A DNA stretch of 55,628 bases from Streptomyces mesophilus (GTDB lineage Bacteria > Actinomycetota > Actinomycetes > Streptomycetales > Streptomycetaceae): contig NZ_JAAKZW010000020.1 of assembly GCF_011044995.1 (NCBI RefSeq), positions 1 through 55,628 on the forward strand, written 5' to 3'. A model generated the notes under the pieces. The model was not told the origin of the DNA and searched no databases. It was given only the letters and a program-made list of their open reading frames with translations. Positions 16,960 to 26,282 of this stretch are shown piece after piece. The translations under genes and the position numbers were made by a program. Each line of letters opens with the position of its first letter. Within the stretch, counting starts at the first letter, position 1.

Positions 16960-17721
16960 TCAGCCCCGTTGCTGTAGGGGTGCGAGGGTCAGCAGGCCGC
17001 AGCCGTACGCCTTGGTGGGGCCGATGCCGTTCAGGAGGCGCTCGGTGAAGAGGTCAGGATCGGTGACCTGGAGCTGTCCTTCGAAGGTGACGGCATTCAT
17101 GACCACGTGGGCTTCCTTCGCAGTGACCGTGCCTTTGGCGAAAGTTCGATGGTGGCGGTTGGTAATGCGGACATCGCGGGGCGGTTGGCCGTCTGCGGTG
17201 TGGGTGCCGTCGAGTTGGGGTGCGGGCGGGATGTCGAATCCCCAGCGGGCGGTGCGGGTCAGGAACCAGTTGAGCTGCGCTGCGGCGGTGCGGTGTCCCA
17301 GTCGCAGGCCGCGTCGTTGGCCTGCGTCGAGGCGTTGTTGTTGGCGGGGGGTCGGCTTGTCGGGCTGGGTGGTGTTTTGGACGGGGTTGGCGGTGAGGCG
17401 GAATGCGAATCTGCGGCCCTGGGCGATCTGTTGGAGTAGGGGGGTGTAGTCGCGTATGGCGTAATGCTCGCCGGCGGCGTCGGGCCATCCGGCGTGCTCG
17501 ACGAGGTGGGTCCAGTCCGGCTTGTCGGTGGTCAGGACGAAGAGGTGGGGGCGGTGCGGGTTGTCGCCGTCGAGGCGCCAGAGGGTGCGTCCTATGTCGG
17601 GCGGTCCGGGGATGCCGCCTTCGATGGCTGCGTGCATGGCGCGGGGGCTGGCCAGGAGTTTGCGGCTTTCGGCGCGCAGGGGGTTGATGCGGATGCGGGA
17701 GAGGTAGGGCATGTCGGTCAC
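16960..17721 (-). CDS. cas6e: Cas6e (CasE/Cse3) crRNA-processing endoribonuclease
   Basis: A 253-aa protein. It cuts the repeat hairpin and stays bound as part of Cascade. The N-terminus YLSRIRINPLRAESRKLLASPRAMHAAIEG has the Cas6e ferredoxin-like strand and the conserved His of the active site in the MHAAI helix. The C-terminal glycine-rich RNA-binding loop is GIGPTKAYGCGLLTL. Length and motifs indicate an intact protein. The start overlaps the cas5 stop by 4 bases. Confidence 0.95.
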   Translation of the reverse strand: MTDMPYLSRIRINPLRAESRKLLASPRAMHAAIEGGIPGPPDIGRTLWRLDGDNPHRPHLFVLTTDKPDWTHLVEHAGWPDAAGEHYAIRDYTPLLQQIAQGRRFAFRLTANPVQNTTQPDKPTPRQQQRLDAGQRRGLRLGHRTAAAQLNWFLTRTARWGFDIPPAPQLDGTHTADGQPPRDVRITNRHHRTFAKGTVTAKEAHVVMNAVTFEGQLQVTDPDLFTERLLNGIGPTKAYGCGLLTLAPLQQRG

Positions 17722-18515
17722 CAGCCCAGGAGGGCGAAAGGGTCGTGGCCGTCGGTGGTTGAGGGCCGTGTGGGGTCGGGGGTCAGTCCGGTGGGCACAG
17801 CGAGGTAGGTATGCCTGATGCGGCGGGTGGTGTAGGTGCGGTTCGTGGGCGCGAAGGACAGGGGGACGTCGTCGCGAACGTCATCTCCGGCCGGGTCGTC
17901 GAGGGTGGCGGGCAGGTCGACATGGGCCGCGTTGCCGTTGTCGCGTCCCCACCGTCTGCGCACCGCCGGGGAGGCCTGCCAGGGCTCCGTGCGCAGTACG
18001 GTTTGCAGGGTGCCGGTGCGCTGTCCAAGGAACAGAGGTTGTGTCGGGGCGCAGGAGCGGCGACCGAGGGCGAGTGGGAATGCGGGGCGGCGGACAGCGT
18101 GCTCGAGGGTGGTGACGAGATCGCCAGGTCCCTCTATCGCGGCCAGGAAGATGGCGTCCTGGAGGTAGAAGCGCTGGGTGACGTGGGTGTACTTGGCGGG
18201 TGAGGTGGACTTTTGCTGCCCCTTGGCGGTCACCGCGGACGACAGGAGCGGCCGGCCGCGATGGTCGCTGACCGTATGGAAGTCGCGCAGGATCGTGCCG
18301 GGTTGCTCGATGCGGATGCCGAGGCTCAGACCGGCGAGGTCGTCGATGGGGGCGTGTCGCGGGCGGCCGGCCGCGGCGGCGAGCAGTCCGACGATGCCCG
18401 ACTTGGTGGGTTCGGGCCGGGTCTCACGGCGATTGAAAGCACTGCGGTCGCCCCACGACTGGAGCGGTGCGGCGAGACGGAGCAAGAGGACAGAGGTGCT
18501 GTCGGGGTCGCTCAC
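17718..18515 (-). CDS. cas5e: Cas5e (CasD) Cascade subunit
   Basis: A 265-aa RAMP protein that caps the 5' handle of the crRNA in Cascade. The N-terminal pattern LLLRLAAPLQSWGDRSAFNRRETRPEPTKSGIVGLLAAAAG is characteristic of Cas5e. No frameshift or internal stop is seen. It is translationally coupled at both ends by ATGA overlaps with cas7 and cas6e. Confidence 0.95.
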   Translation of the reverse strand: MSDPDSTSVLLLRLAAPLQSWGDRSAFNRRETRPEPTKSGIVGLLAAAAGRPRHAPIDDLAGLSLGIRIEQPGTILRDFHTVSDHRGRPLLSSAVTAKGQQKSTSPAKYTHVTQRFYLQDAIFLAAIEGPGDLVTTLEHAVRRPAFPLALGRRSCAPTQPLFLGQRTGTLQTVLRTEPWQASPAVRRRWGRDNGNAAHVDLPATLDDPAGDDVRDDVPLSFAPTNRTYTTRRIRHTYLAVPTGLTPDPTRPSTTDGHDPFALLGW

Positions 18516-19666
18516 GCCTGCTCCCCCAGGACTGCGGTGAGGCGGGTGCGCAAAGAGGTGCGCAGGTCGGCGAAATCGACAGCGTCGCCGAACGCCTGGG
18601 TGAGGGCTTCGACGGTGTCCTTGGCGTGGGGTTCGCGGGTGCGGAAGGTGTGGCTGGCTGCCGTGAAGAGGGGACGGTCACCCCATAGGCGCGTTGCGGT
18701 GAGGTGCTCTTCGGCCAGACGGCGGGCGGAGTCGGCCTGGATTCCGGCCTGCGCAGCGATGGGTTCTTCGAAGGCGGAGACGAGGTTGACGGGCTGATCG
18801 GCGCGGACGACGACAGCGAGGAGGCTGGGCCGGGTGTGGTGGGCGAACGCGTTCTGGTAGCCGGTGGGCATCGAAAGGGCGAAGCCGTCGAGGAAGCGGT
18901 CGAGGGCATCGAGAGCGGCTTCGGTGTCGCCTCCGAGGTTGTCGGTGAGCTGGGCGAGGCCGACGGTTGCGTAGCGGTAGAGGGTGGCGGAGTTGAAGCC
19001 GATGGTGCCGATCATTCCGGCGCCGGTCTCTCCCTGCTCGTTTTTGTCGTCGACGGCCGTGAAGTAATCGAATTCGAGCTGCGTCTCGTGGGTGGACAGC
19101 GCGTGCGCTACCTGCACGGCCGCGTCCACGTTGAGTTTGGGGATGTCCGCGACCATGCGGCCGAACAGGGCGACCCCGACCGGATGTCCGCTTTGGAAGG
19201 TGACCGCGACGGGAAGTTCCTTGACCGCCTCGCCAAGTTCCTTCTCCTCCAGGGCCACGAGGTCTGCTGCGTTGTCGGGCACAAGGGCCGCCACGGCGTC
19301 GAGCTGGGCATTGCCGTAGAAGAGGAGGTAGGCGGTGTCGCCGGCCTTCTTGCCCTGGCTGAGGCCGAGTTGGGCCAGCAGTGCGGCGGCGATGCGGTGC
19401 GCGTCGTCGCGGTGCAGGCCACTGTGACGGGCGATGCGGGTGGCGAGTTCGGCGGTGATGCGCTTGGTGCGGGTGGCGCGGTCGGGCTCGGGGGCCCCGG
19501 TGTCGAAGTGGCGACGGGTGGCCCGCTTCCATGCCTGGGAGGAGACCCGTGAGCGGCGCACGCCCCCGTAGATGGCCTCCTTGGGGTTTCCTTGATCGTC
19601 ACGGTTGATGTTGGCGGGCGGCACGGTCTGGATGGCGTGTACGTCGATGTAGAGACGCTGCGGCAT
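18512..19666 (-). CDS. cas7e: Cas7e (CasC/Cse4) Cascade backbone subunit
   Basis: The ATG at 19666 is preceded by GGGAG and gives 384 aa. Family motifs include the N-terminal YIDVHAIQTVPPANINRDDQG, then GGVRRSRVSSQAWKRATR (RNA-binding region), GMIGTIGFNSATLYRY, and MPTGYQNAFAHHTRPSLL. Several copies of this protein form the backbone that holds the crRNA. It follows cse2 by 97 bases, the largest gap within the interference operon. Confidence 0.96.
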   Translation of the reverse strand: MPQRLYIDVHAIQTVPPANINRDDQGNPKEAIYGGVRRSRVSSQAWKRATRRHFDTGAPEPDRATRTKRITAELATRIARHSGLHRDDAHRIAAALLAQLGLSQGKKAGDTAYLLFYGNAQLDAVAALVPDNAADLVALEEKELGEAVKELPVAVTFQSGHPVGVALFGRMVADIPKLNVDAAVQVAHALSTHETQLEFDYFTAVDDKNEQGETGAGMIGTIGFNSATLYRYATVGLAQLTDNLGGDTEAALDALDRFLDGFALSMPTGYQNAFAHHTRPSLLAVVVRADQPVNLVSAFEEPIAAQAGIQADSARRLAEEHLTATRLWGDRPLFTAASHTFRTREPHAKDTVEALTQAFGDAVDFADLRTSLRTRLTAVLGEQA

Positions 19667-19763
19667 GGGGTATCTCCCTGACATGTAGTGGGTGTTGGTC
19701 GGGTGGGGCTGGTGCGGCGGCCGGTCCCTCGGTGCGCAGCGAGGCCCGGGCGGATGGGTGGTG

Positions 19764-20351
19764 TCAGGTGGTGGAGGGTTGGGTCCAGCCGTAGTAGTCC
19801 AGGCCCCATTTGCGGCGCACCCGAGAGCGGGCTTCGGGCCGGTGCCAGGCGTGGAGGTCAGTGGCGAGGCGGTCGTAGTCCAGGGGCTGTTTGATGTCTT
19901 TGAGTTGGGTGATAAGGCCGCGCAGTCGCAGCTGCAGTGCGGCGGCGGAGGTGGCGGAGAACGCCTGCTGGAAGCGGGAGTCGACGGCTTCGTCGCTGGT
20001 TCGGTCGTGGCGGCGCAGGGCGAGCATGGCTCGGCCCAGGCTGATGCCGGCGCGGTGCATGGGCCGGTCTTGGCTTTGCTGGTGCAGTCCATAGAGGGCG
20101 AGGGCGATGTGTTCGGCTTCCTGCTCGCGGGAGACTTCGCCTTTGCGGGCGGCGAAGTCGTCGATGGGGCAGGTGTAGAAGGGGAACATCTCCAGCACGG
20201 TGCCGGCGGGGCGACCAATTCCGCGACGCAGCACGGCAAGGTCCTCCCCTGGCGGGCGCTGTTGGGCGCCGGGTTGTGTGCGGCGCCAGGTGCCGTCCGT
20301 GGCGATGTAGAGGTGCCAGATTCTTGGTTGGGTCCGGGTCTCTTCGGTCAT
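19764..20351 (-). CDS. cse2: Cse2 (CasB) Cascade small subunit
   Basis: A 195-aa, mostly helical protein. Motifs typical of the family are AVLRRGIGRPAGTVLEMFPFY and RRKWGLDYYGW. Two copies line the Cascade interior and stabilise the R-loop. The ATG at 20351 is used. The protein is of normal length for actinobacterial Cse2 and shows no break. It lies between cse1 and cas7 as in most type I-E operons. Confidence 0.93.
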   Translation of the reverse strand: MTEETRTQPRIWHLYIATDGTWRRTQPGAQQRPPGEDLAVLRRGIGRPAGTVLEMFPFYTCPIDDFAARKGEVSREQEAEHIALALYGLHQQSQDRPMHRAGISLGRAMLALRRHDRTSDEAVDSRFQQAFSATSAAALQLRLRGLITQLKDIKQPLDYDRLATDLHAWHRPEARSRVRRKWGLDYYGWTQPSTT

Positions 20352-20476
20352 GGCCGTGTCCAGACGTAGTCAGGGCGCTGGGGACTGTTCGGGTGTGCCG
20401 ATGGGCCCGGGCGTGCATCACGGGATACCTAGGCCGGGGTGGGCGAATCGGGCGAGGTGGTGGGCGAGCCCCGTTG

Positions 20477-22174
20477 TCAGGTGTGTGCTGACGCGGTGTG
20501 GTCGGCGAGTGCTCGGTGGAGGATTGCGCCGCGGCGCTTGTGGAACGACGCTTCGGCCGTTGATGCCCGGTATGTGCGCTCGGGTTTACTGTCGCCGTGC
20601 GAGAGGCGTCGGCCGGCGAATGCTCCGACCGGTACGGCCTGTAGGAGCCGATCGGCGATGTCGCCGGTGCGGCGCCAGGCCAGCTGTTCCCAGGCGAGCT
20701 GTCCCGCCTCGATCTGCTCGAGGTCCTCCACGTCGCGCAGGCCTGCCAGGAGCCGGCGCACCAAGGGGTCCAGCGAGTGCAGGACTTGCTCGCCGGGGCG
20801 CTGCCCCTTGTCCCAGGGGATCGGTTCGCTGCCCAGGGAGCGTCTCAGGTCCGCGGAGAGGCGGTTGATGGCCATCGTCAACTCCTCGGCCTGCTCCGTG
20901 ACTTCGAGGAGCGTGGCGCGAAGGTCGCTGTCTACTTCGAGGGCCGCCAGCGGAAGGGGCAGCGTGTCGAACATGAGGTCGTCGATGACGGCCGACTGGT
21001 TGCCATAGACGATGCCGAAGAGTTCCACGCGCAGGGGGTAGCTACGGTCGAGGTCTGCAGTCAGGGCGCCGGCTTGGTCCAAGACTTTGCTGGTGGCGAA
21101 TCCGCTGGTGGTGTCTGCGGCCTCGCGCGATTGCCGTTCGGGTGCCAGGAGCGCATCGAGTCCACGCCAGGCGGCCTTGCCGGGCTGCAGGCGCAGCGGT
21201 CGTCGCGCAGGTGCGGCGGTGTCCTTCTTGCGTGCGCGGCTTTTGGCGGTGGTGGGCTCGATGCGCCACATGGTGTGCGGTTCGGTGAGGGGGGTGTGCG
21301 GCATGCGATCGCCTGCGGCGACCAGGACGCGTGTCACGCGCAGGCCGTCATCGGTCTCTTCGGGAAAGAGTCGGATGCGGCGGGACTGCCATGTCCACAG
21401 GTCCAGGAGTCCTTCGGGAGCACGCTCGTGCCATTGAGGGCTGCCGGCATGGTGCGGGGCATCTGGTTCGCGTCGTCGCCATTGCGGCCGATCGTTGGCC
21501 AGGGGGGACGATCCGATGGGAAGATTCAGTAGCAGGGTCTCGAAGAGGGTCCTGCCGCCGAGCAGGGTGACTCCCAGCTGGCCCAGGGGGCCGGTCGGGT
21601 TGCCCGTGGTCTTGCCTTTGGCTGCTCTCGGGTCGCCGACAGCGCCTGTCTTGATGGCCGCGGTGTCCCAGCACTGAGTGTGCAGGAGCCAGTGCGCTGC
21701 TTGTGCGGGGGTGAGGGAGAAGGCGTCCCCTTCGGTTCGCGAGGCGAACAGCGGCACGTTGTTGCCTGTTGAGGCGGTGGCGACGATCAGGCCGGCGTTC
21801 TTCGTCTCCCCTTTCGCCGTGTGCAGATCGGCGACCTGCCCGAAGGGATGGAGTGGATGGAAGAGATCGAACAGTTGCTGGTGCTCGTCGAGGTACGCCG
21901 TCAGCCTGGTGCGCTGCTCTGGCGTCCATCGCCCTGTGGCAAACCAGTCCATCCACTCGCGTTCATCGGCCGGCCGCCCCAGCGCGTCGACGATCACGGG
22001 TAATAACAACTGGCGTAACACTGCAGGTCTCTGCGTGGGAATCTCCGTCTGCAGGCCACCAAGCGTGTGGCATTCCAGCACTGCCGTGCGTAGCGGTAAC
22101 TCTTGGGCGGGTCCTCCGGCCGCGGGCGGTATGTGCAGCCAGGGCTCATCGGTCAGATGAAATGCGTGAACCAT
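20477..22174 (-). CDS. cse1: Cse1 (CasA/Cas8e) Cascade large subunit
   Basis: The ATG at 22174 is chosen because AAGGGGG lies just upstream and the protein then starts MVHAFHLTDEPWL, the usual Cse1 beginning; an in-frame ATG 42 bases upstream lacks such support. The 565-aa protein recognises the PAM and recruits Cas3. Motifs include LFHPLHPFGQVADLH, NAGLIVATASTGNNVPLF and the helical-bundle C-terminus. It has no frameshift. The upstream gap to cas3 (about 240 bases) may carry its own promoter, but no clear promoter was recognised. Confidence 0.94.
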   Translation of the reverse strand: MVHAFHLTDEPWLHIPPAAGGPAQELPLRTAVLECHTLGGLQTEIPTQRPAVLRQLLLPVIVDALGRPADEREWMDWFATGRWTPEQRTRLTAYLDEHQQLFDLFHPLHPFGQVADLHTAKGETKNAGLIVATASTGNNVPLFASRTEGDAFSLTPAQAAHWLLHTQCWDTAAIKTGAVGDPRAAKGKTTGNPTGPLGQLGVTLLGGRTLFETLLLNLPIGSSPLANDRPQWRRREPDAPHHAGSPQWHERAPEGLLDLWTWQSRRIRLFPEETDDGLRVTRVLVAAGDRMPHTPLTEPHTMWRIEPTTAKSRARKKDTAAPARRPLRLQPGKAAWRGLDALLAPERQSREAADTTSGFATSKVLDQAGALTADLDRSYPLRVELFGIVYGNQSAVIDDLMFDTLPLPLAALEVDSDLRATLLEVTEQAEELTMAINRLSADLRRSLGSEPIPWDKGQRPGEQVLHSLDPLVRRLLAGLRDVEDLEQIEAGQLAWEQLAWRRTGDIADRLLQAVPVGAFAGRRLSHGDSKPERTYRASTAEASFHKRRGAILHRALADHTASAHT

Positions 22175-22284
22175 CAGTCCCCCTTGACTAAAGTCTCTAC
22201 GTTTGAAGCTACACATCGGCGAGGAAGCCGGACCCGTCGTTTCGTAACTCGACCTAAGATGGCCGTTATTGACCCCGCGTCCCG

Positions 22285-22374
22285 CCCCTGGGGCGAGCTG
22301 CGGGGATGGTCCCTCTCTCCGTTTTCTTCACGGATCGGGAACGCCGTCGTCCCTGCGTTTGCGGGGATAGGGGC
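22285..22374 (+). CRISPR. two-repeat CRISPR remnant between cas3 and cse1
   Basis: CTGCGGGGATGGTCC at 22298-22312 matches the 3' half of the main-array repeat exactly. GTCGTCCCTGCGTTTGCGGGGAT from 22346 matches the full repeat with a few changes. The GGGGAT elements are exactly 61 bases apart, the period of the main array, leaving about 32 bases of spacer. The orientation is on the plus strand, opposite to the main array. It looks like a decayed minimal array; whether it is transcribed is unknown. Confidence 0.65.
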
Positions 22375-22394
22375 TGCCGGGCTCGCCCGGCAGC
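22373..22394 (-). terminator. hairpin downstream of cas3
   Basis: GCTGCCGGGC and GCCCGGCAGC form a perfect 10-bp stem with a 2-base loop, 17 bases beyond the cas3 stop. It could end cas3 transcription, separating it from the Cascade genes. No T-run follows on the minus strand. It abuts the CRISPR remnant. Confidence 0.55.
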
Positions 22395-22411
22395 TCGTTT
22401 CACCCTTCACA

Positions 22412-25384
22412 TCACCGGGCGGCAGCGCCGGCTCGCCGCATTGTGCGCAGACCGAACTCCACGTCGTACGACACCTCGACATCGCCCAGGGCTGTGCGGC
22501 CTGAGGAGTCGAGTACGAGGGCTGCAGTTCCTCGCAGCCAGGGGTGTCCGTACCAGCCGGGCAGCGGCTTCAACGCCGCTGCTGCTTGGGTGAGGTGCGG
22601 TGGCAGACGCACGACGGACCCCAGCACGTCGTCCAAGACCTCCAGGGCCACGTCGCCGTTGGCTCCCAGGGGCCGGCCGGACAGCGTCCGGTAGCCGGCG
22701 TCCGGGCCGTCCTTGAGTACGAGGGCCACCTCGATGGACTCGTCACCGTCGCGAACAGCTGCCCGCAGGGAGTTTTCGTCGCTTGCCGCGGACATCCCGC
22801 CGTAGTGCAATCCCGCCAGGGTCGGCAGTTCACGCTCGCCGCGCGCGGTCAGCAGGAACTGTCGGGCGTGCTCGGCGCGCGCACGGTTCTGCGTCTCCTG
22901 CTCGCGCATGGCCGTCGTACCCGCTGGGCGCCATGCTTCGGGCAGCAGTGACGTGTCGTTCTCGTACGCCTGCGCCACCAGGTGGGGAACGTCCCCCGGA
23001 ACGGACCACGCCGCGCCCTCTTTGGGTAGCAGCGCGGCAGTGCGTAGCAGCAGATGCCGGCCGTAGATCTTCTCGCTGGCGTACGCCAGCGACGGTTCGC
23101 GGCTCGCACGTGGTTGAAATCCGGTGACGAAGACCTGCGGCGTGCGGAGCCGGTGCGGGCGCCGCGTTGTTTGGTGGCGGTGCACCCGACCGATTCGCTG
23201 TAGCAGGAGGTCGACGGGAGCCAGATCCGTGATCAAGAGGTCGGCGTCGACATCGAAGGACTGCTCTGCCAGCTGTGTCGCCACCAAAATCAGTCGGGCG
23301 CCTGGCTGGCGCGGTGTGTGCGGGCCCAGGAGCCGCAGGCTCTCCTCGGTCAGTTCGGCACGGTGGGCGACGGTGAACCGTGCATGCAGCAGGCGCACTT
23401 CGTGCGGGCCGAAACGCCCACGCAGTTCCGCGTACAAACTCTGGGCCCGCGCTACCGAGTTACGGATGACCAGTGCAGTCCCGCCATCGGCGAGTTCACT
23501 CGCCAGCAGGTCCCCCACTGATGCTTCTGCCTGGGCCTGCGCCCTCTCGCGCTTGGCACGTGAGGCACCCGCGCCGGGCACGGCTTCGGGCACCGTGCGC
23601 ACCACGACCTCGAGGTCGGCGCGCCAACTGTCTGTCGCCTGCGAGTGAAACCGCGTCTCGCCCGCGGGCGAGATCCACGCCGCGGTCACGCTCGGGTAGC
23701 CCGGTGGGGCCGGGACCTTGACGTCGAGTTCTTCCCGCGATGCCGCACCGGCCAGATACGCCTCGAAAAGCGTCTGGCGCTGGGCGGGGGCCAGCGTCGC
23801 GGACAGCAGAACCACTGGCACTCGGGCCTGTCCCAGCCATCGCAATGCCTCCTGCAGGAACTGGCTCATATACACGTCGCACGCGTGCACCTCGTCCAGC
23901 ACGACGACCTTGCCGGCCAGGCCCGCCATGCGCAGCATGACGTGCCGAGTCCGGGTCGCCGCGTACAGCAACTGGTCGACCGTCCCGACGACGAACGGCG
24001 CCAGCAGCCCCCGCTTCGGCCCCAGGAACCATTCGGACAGGGCCTGCCGTTCCGATCCACTGCACGCCGGATCGGCTTCGACACCATAGGGATCGTCGTC
24101 CAGACCGAATTCATCCACTCCGCGAAACGGCTGATCCGCCTGCGCCTGAGCGCCGTCACGCATGGCCTTCCACTCCTGGTTGAAGGCCCGCTTGCCGTGT
24201 AACAGCATCACCCGCAGCGCCAGTCGGCTCTCGATCGTCTCCACCCAGCGGCGTACCCGGGTGAACATGGGATCGCTGGTGGCCTGGGTGGGCATCCCCA
24301 CAAAGACACCGTCTGCGCCGAAGCGAGCGGCGAGCACCTCCGCTGCAGCCAAAGCAGCTTCTGTCTTGCCTTCGCCCATCGGCGCTTCGATCACCATGAG
24401 ACCCGGTGCGCCCAGCTGTCGAGCAACGTCGATCGCCATGGCCTGCGAGGGCCGCGGCGCGCACCCGAACCGGTCCTGGAACGCCTCGGGCCCCGGCACG
24501 CCCAAAGACCTCCAACCGCCCTGCATTCCCAGCGCCTCCCACGCCGCGCCAGCGCGCTTTCGAGACGCATCCAGACTCACCGACGCCAGATCATCGACGC
24601 CGACGAAGTAGCGCTCGTCACTCGCGATCCAGTCCGCCATCACCACCAGCCCGCTGAGCTGCAGCTGCAACGCCCGGGTGGGCACCTGCGCCGGCTCCAC
24701 CTCGTGGAGCGATGCGAACCCGACTTCTCGCGTGAACTCGTCGAGCACAGCCTCCTGGACCTGCCGCCACTTCCCCCTCCCCCGCAACTGCCCCTTCGCC
24801 GGACCCGGCTCCTGCACATCACGCAGCGACGGAAACGCACCGTGATGTCCTGCCACCAACGGCCACAGCCAGTCCACCTGCCGTGCATCCCAACCCGACG
24901 CAGCGAGCAACTCCCTGGCCACCAGCCCGCCGGCCCAGTCGTGGCGCCATCGCCCGTGCTTCTTCGCGCCGGCGACAGCCGCAGTTTCCAACCACGACAG
25001 ACCCGTCCGGCGGACGGCCTCTGCGCCCTCGGCCCACAGTCGCTGATGAGCAGGAGTGGCCTTCCCGCAGTCGTGGATCCCGCAGAGCCAAACGAAAAAG
25101 GTCCGTCCGCGTCCCGTGCCACCCGCGACCTCATCCAGGGCCGCCTGCGTCGACCGCGCGAGATAGTGCTCCCACACCATCTCCGCGACCGCCGCGGTGT
25201 CCAAGAGATGCGCCATCAGCAGGCTCGTCGTACCGCCAGCCCGCTCCCGCGACTTCCCCCACAAAGCCGCCAACGCCTCAACCACAAACGGCTCGTGGCG
25301 CTGACCAAGCTCCTGCGTATCCACCGGGCCCCCTGGGCTTGGAATCACACGTAGGCTCGGGATCGTAGGCGCCACCACTGACAT
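22412..25384 (-). CDS. cas3: Cas3 HD nuclease-helicase
   Basis: The ATG at 25384 (MSVVAPTIPSL) gives 990 aa, the usual length for actinobacterial type I-E Cas3; the frame is open further upstream but without protein-like sequence. The HD nuclease domain has IHDCGKATPAHQ near residue 103 and a downstream HH in GHHGAFPS. The helicase has Walker A MGEGKTE near 335, DEVHACD near 498, LLSAT near 525, and motif VI QRIGRVHRH near 729. All catalytic motifs are present. It is recruited by Cascade to degrade the target strand. It is transcribed ahead of cse1. Confidence 0.96.
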   Translation of the reverse strand: MSVVAPTIPSLRVIPSPGGPVDTQELGQRHEPFVVEALAALWGKSRERAGGTTSLLMAHLLDTAAVAEMVWEHYLARSTQAALDEVAGGTGRGRTFFVWLCGIHDCGKATPAHQRLWAEGAEAVRRTGLSWLETAAVAGAKKHGRWRHDWAGGLVARELLAASGWDARQVDWLWPLVAGHHGAFPSLRDVQEPGPAKGQLRGRGKWRQVQEAVLDEFTREVGFASLHEVEPAQVPTRALQLQLSGLVVMADWIASDERYFVGVDDLASVSLDASRKRAGAAWEALGMQGGWRSLGVPGPEAFQDRFGCAPRPSQAMAIDVARQLGAPGLMVIEAPMGEGKTEAALAAAEVLAARFGADGVFVGMPTQATSDPMFTRVRRWVETIESRLALRVMLLHGKRAFNQEWKAMRDGAQAQADQPFRGVDEFGLDDDPYGVEADPACSGSERQALSEWFLGPKRGLLAPFVVGTVDQLLYAATRTRHVMLRMAGLAGKVVVLDEVHACDVYMSQFLQEALRWLGQARVPVVLLSATLAPAQRQTLFEAYLAGAASREELDVKVPAPPGYPSVTAAWISPAGETRFHSQATDSWRADLEVVVRTVPEAVPGAGASRAKRERAQAQAEASVGDLLASELADGGTALVIRNSVARAQSLYAELRGRFGPHEVRLLHARFTVAHRAELTEESLRLLGPHTPRQPGARLILVATQLAEQSFDVDADLLITDLAPVDLLLQRIGRVHRHQTTRRPHRLRTPQVFVTGFQPRASREPSLAYASEKIYGRHLLLRTAALLPKEGAAWSVPGDVPHLVAQAYENDTSLLPEAWRPAGTTAMREQETQNRARAEHARQFLLTARGERELPTLAGLHYGGMSAASDENSLRAAVRDGDESIEVALVLKDGPDAGYRTLSGRPLGANGDVALEVLDDVLGSVVRLPPHLTQAAAALKPLPGWYGHPWLRGTAALVLDSSGRTALGDVEVSYDVEFGLRTMRRAGAAAR

Positions 25385-25480
25385 CGGGCGTTGGATGTAG
25401 CTCTCCTGCAGAGAACTGGTTGAGCTGTCTATTGGGCGAGCGAAGTGGCGGCGGGTCGCTGCCCTTCTACCGTTGTAGTG

Positions 25481-25663
25481 GTGGAGGCGGTGCCGATCGT
25501 GCCGTTTATCAAGGAGTTGGAAGCACGAGCCTGCGGCACAGGACAGGTGGAGCTTCTTGCGGCCCAGATCGCGAAACTGACGGCACGGTCGCGTGCCGAG
25601 CAGGAGGCGCGGTCGCGGTTGCAGGCGACACGGGAGTCGCTGTGTGACACGCCCGCAGCCTGA
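25481..25663 (+). pseudogene. short coiled-coil ORF, probable fragment
   Basis: About 60 residues from a GTG (VVEAVPIVPFIKELEARAC...). The second half is charged and helical (AQIAKLTARSRAEQEARSRLQATRESL). It resembles, from memory, the N-terminal part of small coiled-coil proteins common in Streptomyces, but it stops early. It may be a shortened pseudogene or an unrelated small protein. Confidence 0.35.
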
Positions 25664-25722
25664 CCGACGATCTTCCCTGGGCTCCGAGCCTTTGGCTTGC
25701 ACAACCTGCAACGATGAACGCC

Positions 25723-26163
25723 ATGACCGATGCACTGGTGCAGTTCCTGCGTGACCGCCTCAACGAAGACGAAAAGGCCGCACGTCAAGCTGCCGACCTC
25801 GGCCAGTGGGCGCTCGGCGAAGCCTCAGACGACGAGCGGAACTGGGTCTACCAGGGCGAGTACGGCAGCATGGTCATCGAATGCCAGCGCCGTGCTGATG
25901 CCATCCATATCGTGCGCCATGACCCGGCTCGCGTCCTCGCCGAGATCCAGGCCCACCACACGAACGTCGACGAGTACGAGATCGCCCTCTGGGCCAAGAC
26001 GGAACCCCAGGACGCCGCCTGCTGGGAAGCGCGGCGAGCCACGCTCGAAGAGGTCTGCCTACGCCTTGCAACCGTCTACGCCGACCATCCTGAATGCCGT
26101 GAGGAGTGGCGGCCAATGGGCGCAGCATGTGGCCATGGGGCTGCGAACTCGCCCAGTGCGTAG
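25723..26163 (+). CDS. DUF6221 family protein
   Basis: A cytoplasmic protein of about 146 aa starting MTDALVQFLRDRLNEDE; an ATG nine bases upstream is also possible. The pattern of an N-terminal helix, central DPARVLAEIQAH and a C-terminal helix with LRLATVYADHPEYREEW-type sequence (here YADHPECREEWRP) matches DUF6221 proteins, which occur in many copies in streptomycetes and are often linked to phage-like or accessory DNA. Function unknown. Confidence 0.8.
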   Translation: MTDALVQFLRDRLNEDEKAARQAADLGQWALGEASDDERNWVYQGEYGSMVIECQRRADAIHIVRHDPARVLAEIQAHHTNVDEYEIALWAKTEPQDAACWEARRATLEEVCLRLATVYADHPECREEWRPMGAACGHGAANSPSA

Positions 26164-26282
26164 GGCATCAGCCGGAACGTTCCATCCCCTCCCAGCGCAA
26201 CTCCGCTCTACCTACCGGCAGTCTGTGGCGAATCCCTTACGGGCTTCTCGTTGTTGGCTTCGATACATGCCTGTTGGGCCGC

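Noticed and set aside
25385..25735. 117-residue N-terminal extension of Cas3
   Set aside because: Arg/His/Cys-rich sequence unlike Cas3; a normal-length protein begins at 25384.
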